Part shown: positions 6,272-12,666 of the stretch, one piece after another
How positions within the stretch are numbered: position 1 is the stretch's first letter
How the letters are laid out: each line of letters opens with the position of its first letter
Assembly (NCBI GenBank): GCA_903921135.1
Contig: CAIXOY010000152.1
Coordinates: 1-13,660 of the forward strand
Reading direction: 5' to 3'
DNA: 13,660 bases
DNA from: an uncultured Gammaproteobacteria bacterium
GTDB taxonomy: Bacteria > Pseudomonadota > Gammaproteobacteria > Pseudomonadales > UBA5518
Position numbers and translations under genes: made by a program
The notes under the pieces: generated by a model
Databases searched by the model: none
Seen by the model: only the letters and a program-made list of their open reading frames with translations
Told to the model about the DNA's origin: nothing

Positions 6272-7141
6272 ATGGCAGTACATGCCTATCGAGCACCGCA
6301 GAGCATTTCCGAGGCCGTCGGCCTGCTTGCCAGCGAGCCCGGGGCCTTTGCCCTGGGCGGTGGAACCGACCTGCTGGTGCAGCAGCGTTCCGGCGCTCGC
6401 AGCCCCGGTGCTTTCATCGACATCAAACGCATACCCGGTTTGCTCGGTATCGAGTTGCAGGAGGCCTGCTGGCGTATCGGCGCGGCCACGCCTTGCATCG
6501 ATATCGCGTCGCACGAAGGGCTGCAGCACGCGTTTCCGGGCCTCGTTGAAGCAGCCGGGCTTATCGGCTCGAAGCAGGTACAGGGCCGTGCCAGTCTGGG
6601 CGGCAACCTGTGCAACGCCTCGCCCGCGGCCGATTCCGTGCCGGCCTTGGTGGCAAACCGCGCGATGCTGGTGATTTCGGGTGTGCAGGGCGAGCGGCAC
6701 ATTGCCGCCGAATGCCTCACGCTCGGCCCCGGCAAGACCGTGCTGGGCAGCGGGGAGTTTGTGAGCGCGGTCCTCATCCCGCGCCCGCAAACACGCCAGA
6801 GCGATGCCTATCTGCGCTTCATACCCCGCACCGAGATGGACATCGCGGTTGTGGGTGCTGCAGCCTCGCTGCAACTCGATGCTGAAGGTCGATGTGTGGC
6901 GGCACGCATCTCCCTCGGCGCGGTCGCGCCAACGGTGCTCACGGTGCCGGAAGCGGATGCGGTGCTTGTGGGCTCGTTGCTCGACGCCGGAGCCGTATCG
7001 GCCTGTGTCGCTCTTGCGCAGGCAGCCTGCAACCCGATCAGCGATCGTCGGGGCACCGCAGAGTTCCGCCGTCACGTCGCGGGCGTGCTGTTGCGCCGCA
7101 CCCTTGCCATCGCAGCGCGGCGCGCTGCGGAAGGAGTCTGA
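6272..7141 (+). CDS. Molybdenum hydroxylase FAD-binding (medium) subunit, CoxM/XDH family
   Basis: This 289-residue flavoprotein subunit of a three-subunit xanthine-dehydrogenase-family enzyme would take electrons from the [2Fe-2S] subunit and hand them to an acceptor. The FAD-binding motifs are GGGTDLL (29-35) and ASLGGNLCNASPAAD (107-121). RTEMDIAVVGAA (186-197) is a conserved block of the family, and the C-terminal CO-dehydrogenase-flavoprotein-like domain follows. It lacks the roughly 40-residue insert that binds an extra [4Fe-4S] cluster in 4-hydroxybenzoyl-CoA reductase, judging by length. The start is set by GGAGAGGG, about 8 bases before ATG 6272; an upstream in-frame ATG at 6140 overlaps the cupin gene and is rejected. 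It is the first gene of the M-S-L ordered operon. Confidence 0.85.
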   Translation: MAVHAYRAPQSISEAVGLLASEPGAFALGGGTDLLVQQRSGARSPGAFIDIKRIPGLLGIELQEACWRIGAATPCIDIASHEGLQHAFPGLVEAAGLIGSKQVQGRASLGGNLCNASPAADSVPALVANRAMLVISGVQGERHIAAECLTLGPGKTVLGSGEFVSAVLIPRPQTRQSDAYLRFIPRTEMDIAVVGAAASLQLDAEGRCVAARISLGAVAPTVLTVPEADAVLVGSLLDAGAVSACVALAQAACNPISDRRGTAEFRRHVAGVLLRRTLAIAARRAAEGV

Positions 7142-7144
7142 GTC

Positions 7145-7633
7145 ATGGCCATGCACGTCCGTTCCACGATCAACGGTCAGCCGGCCGAGTTCCTGTGCGA
7201 ACCCGACGCCAGCGCGCTGGAGGTGCTGCGCGACACGCTCGGCCTCACCGGCAGCAAGGAAGGATGCAATTCGGGCGATTGCGGCTCCTGCTCGGTGCTG
7301 CTCGATGGCACGCTCGTTTGCGCCTGCCTCGTGTTGGGCGCGGAGCTGGAGGGCAGGGAAGTCCTGACCGTGGAGGGCGTGGCCGTCGGCGGCGCGCTGC
7401 ACCCCGTGCAGCAGAAACTGCTGGAACACAACGCGCTGCAGTGTGGCATCTGCATTCCCGGCATCGTCGTTGCCGCCAAGGCCCTCCTTGACCGTGATCC
7501 CGATCCGGACGAAACCACCGTTCGCTTCGCGCTGGCAGGCAATCTCTGCCGCTGCACCGGTTACGACAAGATCATCCGGGCGGTACTCGATGCCGCCGCC
7601 ACGATGCGCGAAGGCGCAGGAGGCCGCGCATGA
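7145..7633 (+). CDS. Molybdenum hydroxylase [2Fe-2S] (small) subunit, CoxS family
   Basis: This 162-residue electron-transfer subunit carries two [2Fe-2S] clusters. The N-terminal ferredoxin-like cluster is bound by Cys41, Cys46, Cys49 and Cys61 (GCNSGDCGSC...). The C-terminal helical domain binds the second cluster through Cys100, Cys103 (QCGICIPG), Cys135 and Cys137 (NLCRCTGY). All eight ligands are present. AAGGAG at 7131-7136, 8 bases upstream, favours ATG 7145 over the alternative ATG at 7151. It starts 3 bases after the FAD subunit stop and overlaps the large subunit start by 4 bases. Confidence 0.92.
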   Translation: MAMHVRSTINGQPAEFLCEPDASALEVLRDTLGLTGSKEGCNSGDCGSCSVLLDGTLVCACLVLGAELEGREVLTVEGVAVGGALHPVQQKLLEHNALQCGICIPGIVVAAKALLDRDPDPDETTVRFALAGNLCRCTGYDKIIRAVLDAAATMREGAGGRA

Positions 7634-9885
7634 ACACCGTTGCCCACGTTCCTGTCGTAGGTTCCCGCCCGCCGCGTCCCGATGGCGCGGACAAGGTCAC
7701 GGGGCGTGCCCGTTATGGCGCCGATCTCTCTTTGCCGGGGATGGTGTGGGGCGCCGTGCTGCGCTCACCGCATGCGCACGCGCGGATCGTCGGTATCGAT
7801 GTGAGCGCAGCGCTTGCCATGCCGGGCGTGCTGGCCGTGATCACCTCCGAAGACATGGCGGCGACCTTCAAGGCGGATGTCGCCGCCGGTGAGTCGCACA
7901 TCGATATGCAGGATATGTCGCGCAACGTCCTCGCCCGCGAGAAGGTGCTTTATCACGGCCATGCCGTAGCGGCGGTAGCGGCTACCAGCCAGAGACTGGC
8001 GAAGGATGCGTTGAAGGCCATCCGCGTGGACTACGAGGCACTGCCCGCAGTGCTCGACATCGATGCCGCACTGCACCCGGAAGCGCCTGTCCTGCACCCG
8101 GAAATGTTCACGCGCGGTCTCGCGCAGACGCCCGCGCAGGCGTCCAACCTTGCCTCACGGATGGTCATGCAGAAGGGCGACGTGGAGCAGGGCTTCGCCG
8201 AGTCAGAGGTGGTGATGGAGCGCACCTATACCTGCGCCTCTGCTCATCAGGGTTACATCGAGCCGCATGCCTGCCTCGCCTCTGCCGGGGCCGACGGACA
8301 GATCGATCTGTGGTGCTGCACACAGGGGCATTTCGCGGTGCGCTCCTACACCGCGGCACTCCTCGGTCTGGATCCGGCCTCGATCCGCGTTACGGCCAGC
8401 GAGATCGGCGGCGGCTTCGGTGGCAAGACCACCGTGTATCTGGAGCCGCTTGCCGTTGCGCTGTCGCGCAAATGCGGGCGCCCCGTGAAGATGCAGATGA
8501 GCCGTGAGGAGGTGTTTCGTGCCACGGGGCCAGGCTCCGCTACGCGGATCACGGTCAAGGTCGGCGCAAAGCGCGACGGCACGCTGGTCGCGATGGATGC
8601 GCTGATGGAGTACGAGGCGGGCGCCTTCAAGGGCTCACCGGCCGGTGCCGGTGCCATGACGATCTTCACCGCCTATGCCGCGCCGCACCAACGGGCGGTG
8701 GCGCTCGACATCGTTCTCAACAAACCCAAGGTCGCGGCCTATCGCGCCCCGGGTGCCCCGCAGGCGGCACACGCCACCGAATGCCTGCTGAACGAACTCG
8801 CAGCCGAACTGGGTATCGATCCGCTCGACCTGCGCTGCCGCAACGCCACCACCAACGGCACGCCCACGGTCTATGGCGCCACGCTGCGCGACATCGGCCT
8901 GCAGGAATGCCTCGATGCGGCGCGCGCGCACCCGCATTGGTCCGCGCCGCTTGCAGCGCATCAAGGGCGCGGCCTGGCGGTGGGCTTCTGGTTCAATCAC
9001 GGCGCCCAGTCGAGCGCCACTGTGCATCTGGTCGAGGGTGGCAAGATCCTGCTGCAGGAAGGCACCCCGGACATCGGCGGATCACGCGCCTCCATGGCCT
9101 TGATGGCCGCAGACACGCTCGGCATTCCCTACAGCGATATCCACCCGATGGTCGCTGACACCGCGAGCGTTGGGTACAACGACATGACCGGCGGCAGCCG
9201 CGTCACCTACGCCACGGGCTATGCCGTGGTGGAAGCCTGTCGTGAGCTGATCGCGGCGCTGCAATCGCGTGCCGCGACCGTATGGGGGGTGCCGGTTGCG
9301 CAGGTCGAGTGGAAGGATGGCTGCGCCTTCGATACGCAGGACGCCACGCGCGCACTCGGTCTCGCGGCATTGGCAGGCTTGTCCGGTCGCATGGACGGGC
9401 CGCTCTCGGGCACGGGTGCGGTCAATCTGAAGAGCGCTGCACCGAGCTTCGCGGTGAACATCGCCGACGTCGAGGTCGATCCCGAGACAGGCGCTTCCAA
9501 GGTGCTGCGCTTCACCGCCATCCAGGACGCCGGTCGCGCCATTCACCCGGATTTCGTCGAGGGTCAACTGCAGGGCGGTGCGGCCCAGGGCATCGGCTGG
9601 GCGCTGAACGAGGAATACCGTTTCGACGCCAACGGCGTGATGGAGAACCCCGGCTTCCTCGATTACCGCATGCCCGTTGCCTCCGACCTGCCGATGATCG
9701 ATACGGTGATCGTGGAAGTCCCTTGGCCCGATCACCCCTTCGGTGTCCGTGGCGTGGGTGAGACACCGATCTGCGCACCGATGGCTGCCGTTGCCTCTGC
9801 GTTGAATGCCGCTGCCGGCACGGCGATCCGCGATCTGCCGCTTTCGCCGCCGCGGGTGCTCGCTGCGATTCTGGCGAAAGGCTGA
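7630..9885 (+). CDS. Molybdenum hydroxylase large (molybdopterin-binding) subunit, xanthine dehydrogenase family
   Basis: This 751-residue catalytic subunit carries the molybdenum-molybdopterin cofactor and hydroxylates an unknown substrate. The fold order is an N-terminal a/b-hammerhead domain (GRARYGADL, GAVLRSPHAHARI), then Mo-cofactor motifs GGGFGGKT (260-267), AYRAPGAPQAAHATE (370-384), and the active-site Glu711 in GVGETP near the C-terminus. The position that in form I CO dehydrogenase reads AYRCSFR here reads AYRAPGA, so it lacks the S-selanyl-Cys ligand and is not a form I CO dehydrogenase. A perfect AGGAGG (7618-7623) precedes the ATG, whose ATGA overlaps the small subunit stop. No signal peptide is seen, so it is cytoplasmic. 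Substrate classes compatible with the family include N-heterocycles, purines, aldehydes and aromatic CoA esters; none can be chosen from sequence. Confidence 0.9.
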   Translation: MNTVAHVPVVGSRPPRPDGADKVTGRARYGADLSLPGMVWGAVLRSPHAHARIVGIDVSAALAMPGVLAVITSEDMAATFKADVAAGESHIDMQDMSRNVLAREKVLYHGHAVAAVAATSQRLAKDALKAIRVDYEALPAVLDIDAALHPEAPVLHPEMFTRGLAQTPAQASNLASRMVMQKGDVEQGFAESEVVMERTYTCASAHQGYIEPHACLASAGADGQIDLWCCTQGHFAVRSYTAALLGLDPASIRVTASEIGGGFGGKTTVYLEPLAVALSRKCGRPVKMQMSREEVFRATGPGSATRITVKVGAKRDGTLVAMDALMEYEAGAFKGSPAGAGAMTIFTAYAAPHQRAVALDIVLNKPKVAAYRAPGAPQAAHATECLLNELAAELGIDPLDLRCRNATTNGTPTVYGATLRDIGLQECLDAARAHPHWSAPLAAHQGRGLAVGFWFNHGAQSSATVHLVEGGKILLQEGTPDIGGSRASMALMAADTLGIPYSDIHPMVADTASVGYNDMTGGSRVTYATGYAVVEACRELIAALQSRAATVWGVPVAQVEWKDGCAFDTQDATRALGLAALAGLSGRMDGPLSGTGAVNLKSAAPSFAVNIADVEVDPETGASKVLRFTAIQDAGRAIHPDFVEGQLQGGAAQGIGWALNEEYRFDANGVMENPGFLDYRMPVASDLPMIDTVIVEVPWPDHPFGVRGVGETPICAPMAAVASALNAAAGTAIRDLPLSPPRVLAAILAKG

Positions 9886-9887
9886 CC

Positions 9888-10133
9888 ATGCCCCGGCTCG
9901 TGTTGCTTCCCGCCCAGCGCAGCCACACCGGGGGTGTGGCCGAACTGGACGTGGAGGCAAGCGATGTTCGCTCTGCGGTTGCCGCCTTGCTGCAGCGCTT
10001 TCCGGCGCTCCCAGCCGCCGAGGTCGAGGGATGCCATGTGGCCATCGACGGTGAACTCGTGATGGATCCCTTTCTTGAACCCCTGCGGCCGCAGTCGCGT
10101 GTGGTGTTCGTGCAGCGCATCGGCGCGGGCTGA
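9888..10133 (+). CDS. MoaD/ThiS-like ubiquitin-fold small protein (putative sulfur carrier)
   Basis: This 81-residue protein has the layout of a beta-grasp sulfur carrier: an N-terminal strand (LVLLP), a helix DVRSAVAALLQRFPAL (26-41), then VAIDGELVMDPFLEPLRPQSRVVFVQRI, ending Gly-Ala-Gly. The VAIDGELV...D...L.....VVFV pattern and a Gly-rich extreme C-terminus are as in MoaD and ThiS, where the last Gly is adenylated and thiocarboxylated. The tail is GAG instead of the usual GG. It starts 2 bases after the molybdenum subunit, with AAAGG (9877-9881) as ribosome site. The position suggests a role in molybdenum cofactor supply or sulfuration of this enzyme (inference). A structural or regulatory ubiquitin-like protein with no carrier function is the alternative. 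Confidence 0.65.
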   Translation: MPRLVLLPAQRSHTGGVAELDVEASDVRSAVAALLQRFPALPAAEVEGCHVAIDGELVMDPFLEPLRPQSRVVFVQRIGAG

Positions 10134-10138
10134 GCGGG

Positions 10139-11587
10139 ATGGACGAGCAGCACGTCGAGTTGTACCAGCGCAGCCTCGAGGCCACCCTCGAGGAGATCCT
10201 TGCGCTGCTCGACAAGCAGCAGCTCGAACGCGATGTCAGCCTTCGGCAATCACACGGGCAGGGAGAGCTGGTCGGCGCCTTGCTCATGCGTCAGCACCGC
10301 GGAGAGCTCGAGCGCCGCACGGTGCGCATGCACCCGGCCGATATCGCCTTCGTACTGGAACGCCTGCCCGAAGAGCAGGAGCGCGAAGCGCTTTGGGACG
10401 TGATTCCCGCTACCCGTCGGGGCGGTGTGCTGCTTGAGCTTGCCGAGGGCGTAAGAGAGTCGCTCGTGGCGGGCATGCCGCAGCAGGACATCGTCGACGC
10501 TGCCGCCCACCTCGAGTCTGACGAGATCGCCTGGCTGGTGCCCAGCCTGCCGAAGGATGCCGTCGCGGCGGTGATGTCGCAGCTCGACCAGCGCGACCGC
10601 AGTCAGGTGCGCGAGGTGCTGTCCTTCCCGGAGGACACGGTCGGCGCGCTGATGGACTTCGACATGGTCACGGTGCGTGACGATGTCGACGTGGAGGTGG
10701 TGCTCCGCTATCTGCGCCGCCACAAGGAACTCCCGGAGCCCTTTGACCAGGTCTTCGTGGTCGATCACGACGCGGTGCTGGTGGGCGTGTTGCGTCTGCG
10801 TGACCTGCTCACCAACGATCCCGACACGCCGGTGAGCGAGATCATGGTGCGCGATGCGCTGGTCTTCAGCACACACGATCCGGCTGACGAAGCGGTACGG
10901 GCCTTCGAGCGCTACGATCTGGTGTCGGCGCCGGTGGTGAACCTGCACCGGCGACTCGCTGGCGTTCTGCACTTTGCCGAAGTGATGGACCTCATCAGCG
11001 AAAAGGCCGAGAACCAGCCCCTGAAGCAGGTGGGTCTGAACGAAGACGAGGACCTTTTTGCCCCTGTCCTGCAGAGCGCAACCCACCGCTGGCCCTGGCT
11101 GGGGCTGAACCTGCTCACCGCACTCGTGGCCTCGCGCGTGATCGGTGCCTTCGAGGCCACCATCCAGCAGCAGGTCGCGCTCGCAGCGCTCATGCCCATC
11201 GTCGCGAGTATCGGCGGCAACACGGGCAATCAGACGGTGGCGCTGATGATCCGTGGTATCGCGCTCGAGCAGATCAGCAGCGCGAGTCTGGGCGTGGTTA
11301 TCCGCAAGGAGGTGTCGATCGCGGCGGTCAACGGCCTGATGTGGGGCGTGATCATCGCGCTCGCCTCGCTCGCCTTTTACGGCCAGCCGATGCTCTCCAC
11401 CGTAATGGGCGTGGCGGTTGCGGTGAACCTGCTGATCGCCGCGCTTGCGGGCGTGTTCATACCGCTCGCGCTGAATGCGGTTGGGCGGGATCCGGCGCAC
11501 GGTTCCTCGGTACTGCTCACCTTCGTGACCGACTCGATGGGGTTCCTCGTGTTCCTCGGTCTCGCGGCGATCTGGATCCTGGGCTGA
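10139..11587 (+). CDS. mgtE: Magnesium transporter MgtE
   Basis: This 482-residue inner-membrane Mg2+ channel has the complete MgtE layout: a soluble MgtE_N superhelical domain (about 40-165), two CBS domains (about 172-235 and 236-290) that sense cytosolic Mg2+, a connecting helix, and a C-terminal pore domain with five transmembrane segments. The pore signature PIVASIGGNTGNQTVALM places IGGNTGNQ at 358-365. The last segment contains FVTDSMGF, with Asp465 in the place of the Mg2+-selective aspartate of characterised MgtE. Length is typical (about 450-480). It begins 5 bases after the MoaD-like gene, so it appears co-transcribed with the molybdenum hydroxylase, which is not a usual partner. 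The ribosome site (GCGGG) is weak, so translation may depend on coupling. Confidence 0.93.
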   Translation: MDEQHVELYQRSLEATLEEILALLDKQQLERDVSLRQSHGQGELVGALLMRQHRGELERRTVRMHPADIAFVLERLPEEQEREALWDVIPATRRGGVLLELAEGVRESLVAGMPQQDIVDAAAHLESDEIAWLVPSLPKDAVAAVMSQLDQRDRSQVREVLSFPEDTVGALMDFDMVTVRDDVDVEVVLRYLRRHKELPEPFDQVFVVDHDAVLVGVLRLRDLLTNDPDTPVSEIMVRDALVFSTHDPADEAVRAFERYDLVSAPVVNLHRRLAGVLHFAEVMDLISEKAENQPLKQVGLNEDEDLFAPVLQSATHRWPWLGLNLLTALVASRVIGAFEATIQQQVALAALMPIVASIGGNTGNQTVALMIRGIALEQISSASLGVVIRKEVSIAAVNGLMWGVIIALASLAFYGQPMLSTVMGVAVAVNLLIAALAGVFIPLALNAVGRDPAHGSSVLLTFVTDSMGFLVFLGLAAIWILG

Positions 11588-11621
11588 GTCGTAGCCCGCG
11601 CTGCGAGCGTTCTGACGCTAC

Positions 11622-11630
11622 TGTTATGCT
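11622..11630 (+). promoter_or_regulatory. Candidate extended -10 promoter for the lipoprotein-iorAB unit
   Basis: TGTTATGCT (11622-11630) fits an extended -10 element (TGnTATAAT, with the hexamer 4 of 6). No convincing -35 is found. It lies in the 111-base gap between mgtE and the GTG start at 11699. The gap also holds a 5-base-pair hairpin GGGCT/AGCCC over the mgtE stop (11581-11597) and a GACACA/TGTGTC palindrome (11649-11661) followed by a T-rich run, neither strong enough to call as a terminator. Confidence 0.3.
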
Positions 11631-11688
11631 GTGTCTCGACGGGCACACGACACAGTGTGTCTGGCAGTGTCTTTCTGTTTTTCCATTC

Positions 11689-11693
11689 GGAGG
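11689..11693 (+). promoter_or_regulatory. Ribosome binding site that decides a GTG start
   Basis: GGAGG sits 5 bases before GTG 11699. It selects this GTG over the in-frame ATG at 11657, which would place non-signal residues in front of the lipoprotein signal peptide. Confidence 0.75.
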
Positions 11694-11698
11694 CCGAT

Positions 11699-12178
11699 GT
11701 GAGTACCCGACGTTCCCTACGCAGCATCGCGCTGTTGCCATGCGTGTTGTTTCTCGCGTCCTGCAGCCCGGCAACCACGAGGGATGCAGCACCGGTAGCT
11801 GCCGATGAGCGGCAATCGCGCACCGAGCGCTGCCTGCGCGTTTCCGACATCGAGAACTGGCGGGTGATCGACAACCGGCAGTTGATCGTGTTCGGTCGAC
11901 ACAAGGAAGATGCCTGGCACCTGAAGTTGTTCGCTGCCTGCACTGACCTCGGGATTTCCGAGACGGTGGCCTTCCGGGCGAGAGGCACCAACCTGCTGTG
12001 CGGCGATCCCGGTGACGAGATCATCACGCGCAACGGCCGTTGCCCCGTGTCATCGATGCGGCGCGTCGGCGCTGCCGAGATCGCAGAACTCACAGACAAA
12101 CGCGTCCGCAAGGACATCGGCAAGCTCCCGCCCCGCGAGCAAGCAAAGCCAGCCCCCACGCAACCGGAGAAGCAGTAA
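11699..12178 (+). CDS. DUF6491-like small lipoprotein
   Basis: This 159-residue protein starts at GTG, with a lipoprotein signal peptide MSTRRSLRSIALLPCVLFLASC and lipobox Leu19-Ala-Ser-Cys22. The residue after Cys22 is Ser, so outer-membrane sorting is expected. The mature part has conserved-looking features: CLRVSDIENWRVIDNRQLIVFG, then WHLKLFAACTDLG, LLCGDPGDEI and NGRCPVSSMRR, i.e. several Cys and a final basic/Pro-rich tail. This pattern resembles the DUF6491 family of small proteobacterial proteins with no known function; the family assignment is from memory of the pattern. Its TAA stop overlaps the next gene's ATG (TAATG), so it is translationally coupled to the IorA-type gene and may serve the exported enzyme, which is inference. 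Confidence 0.75.
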   Translation: MSTRRSLRSIALLPCVLFLASCSPATTRDAAPVAADERQSRTERCLRVSDIENWRVIDNRQLIVFGRHKEDAWHLKLFAACTDLGISETVAFRARGTNLLCGDPGDEIITRNGRCPVSSMRRVGAAEIAELTDKRVRKDIGKLPPREQAKPAPTQPEKQ

Positions 12179-12666
12179 TGGCCACGGAATTCATGCTGAA
12201 CGGCAAGCCCGCGCGGGCCGAAGCCGACGCACAGACGCCCCTGTTGTGGGTGCTGCGTGAGGATCTGGAACTCACCGGCACGAAGTACGGCTGTGGCAAG
12301 GGCCTCTGCGGCGCCTGCACGGTGCACCTTGACGGCACCCCGGTCCGTTCCTGCTCTCTGCCCTTGTCGGTAGCGGCAGGGCGCAGCGTCACCACGATCG
12401 AAGGGCTCGGCGCAGACGGCATGCACCCGCTGCAACAGGCCTGGATCGACGCAAACGCACCGCAGTGCGGTTATTGCCAGTCTGGCCAGATCATGTCGGC
12501 CGCAGCGCTGCTCGCGGGCAACCCCTCGCCTACGGACGCAGACATAGACGCTGCCATGTCCGGCAACCTCTGCCGTTGTGGCACCTATCCCCGCATCCGG
12601 CAGGCGATCAAACGCGCGGCCGTGCTCATGACGCCCGTTGTGGCCCCCGCGGAGGTGCAGTCATGA
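12178..12666 (+). CDS. iorA: IorA-type [2Fe-2S] subunit of a periplasmic molybdenum hydroxylase
   Basis: This 162-residue two-cluster iron-sulfur subunit is of the isoquinoline 1-oxidoreductase alpha type. All eight Cys ligands are present: Cys39, Cys44, Cys47, Cys59 for the ferredoxin-like cluster, and Cys97, Cys100 (QCGYCQSGQIM), Cys132, Cys134 (NLCRCGTYPRIRQAI) for the second. The QSGQIM and CGTYPRIRQA variants are diagnostic of the IorA branch versus CoxS-type subunits such as the one at 7145-7633. It has no signal peptide, so it probably folds with the large subunit and crosses by Tat as a complex. GGAG at 12166-12169 precedes the ATG, which overlaps the lipoprotein stop by one base. The actual substrate is unknown; family members oxidise isoquinoline, other N-heterocycles or aldehydes. 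Confidence 0.88.
   Translation: MATEFMLNGKPARAEADAQTPLLWVLREDLELTGTKYGCGKGLCGACTVHLDGTPVRSCSLPLSVAAGRSVTTIEGLGADGMHPLQQAWIDANAPQCGYCQSGQIMSAAALLAGNPSPTDADIDAAMSGNLCRCGTYPRIRQAIKRAAVLMTPVVAPAEVQS

Noticed and set aside
6179..7429. Large minus-strand open frame of 416 codons opposite the FAD and FeS subunit genes
   Set aside because: No motif in the translation; the plus strand has complete FAD and cysteine signatures over the same stretch.
7630..9885. Form I aerobic CO dehydrogenase (coxMSL) based on gene order
   Set aside because: The diagnostic AYRCSFR loop is absent; the site reads AYRAPGA.
9082..11500. Two long minus-strand open frames opposite the Mo subunit, MoaD-like and mgtE genes
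   Set aside because: They are antisense shadows of clearly recognisable plus-strand proteins with ribosome sites and tight operon spacing.
11649..11680. GACACA/TGTGTC palindrome followed by a T-rich run as terminator of the mgtE operon
   Set aside because: The stem is only 5-6 pairs and AT-containing, and the T-run lies about 15 bases away. Too weak to call, mentioned only in the promoter entry.
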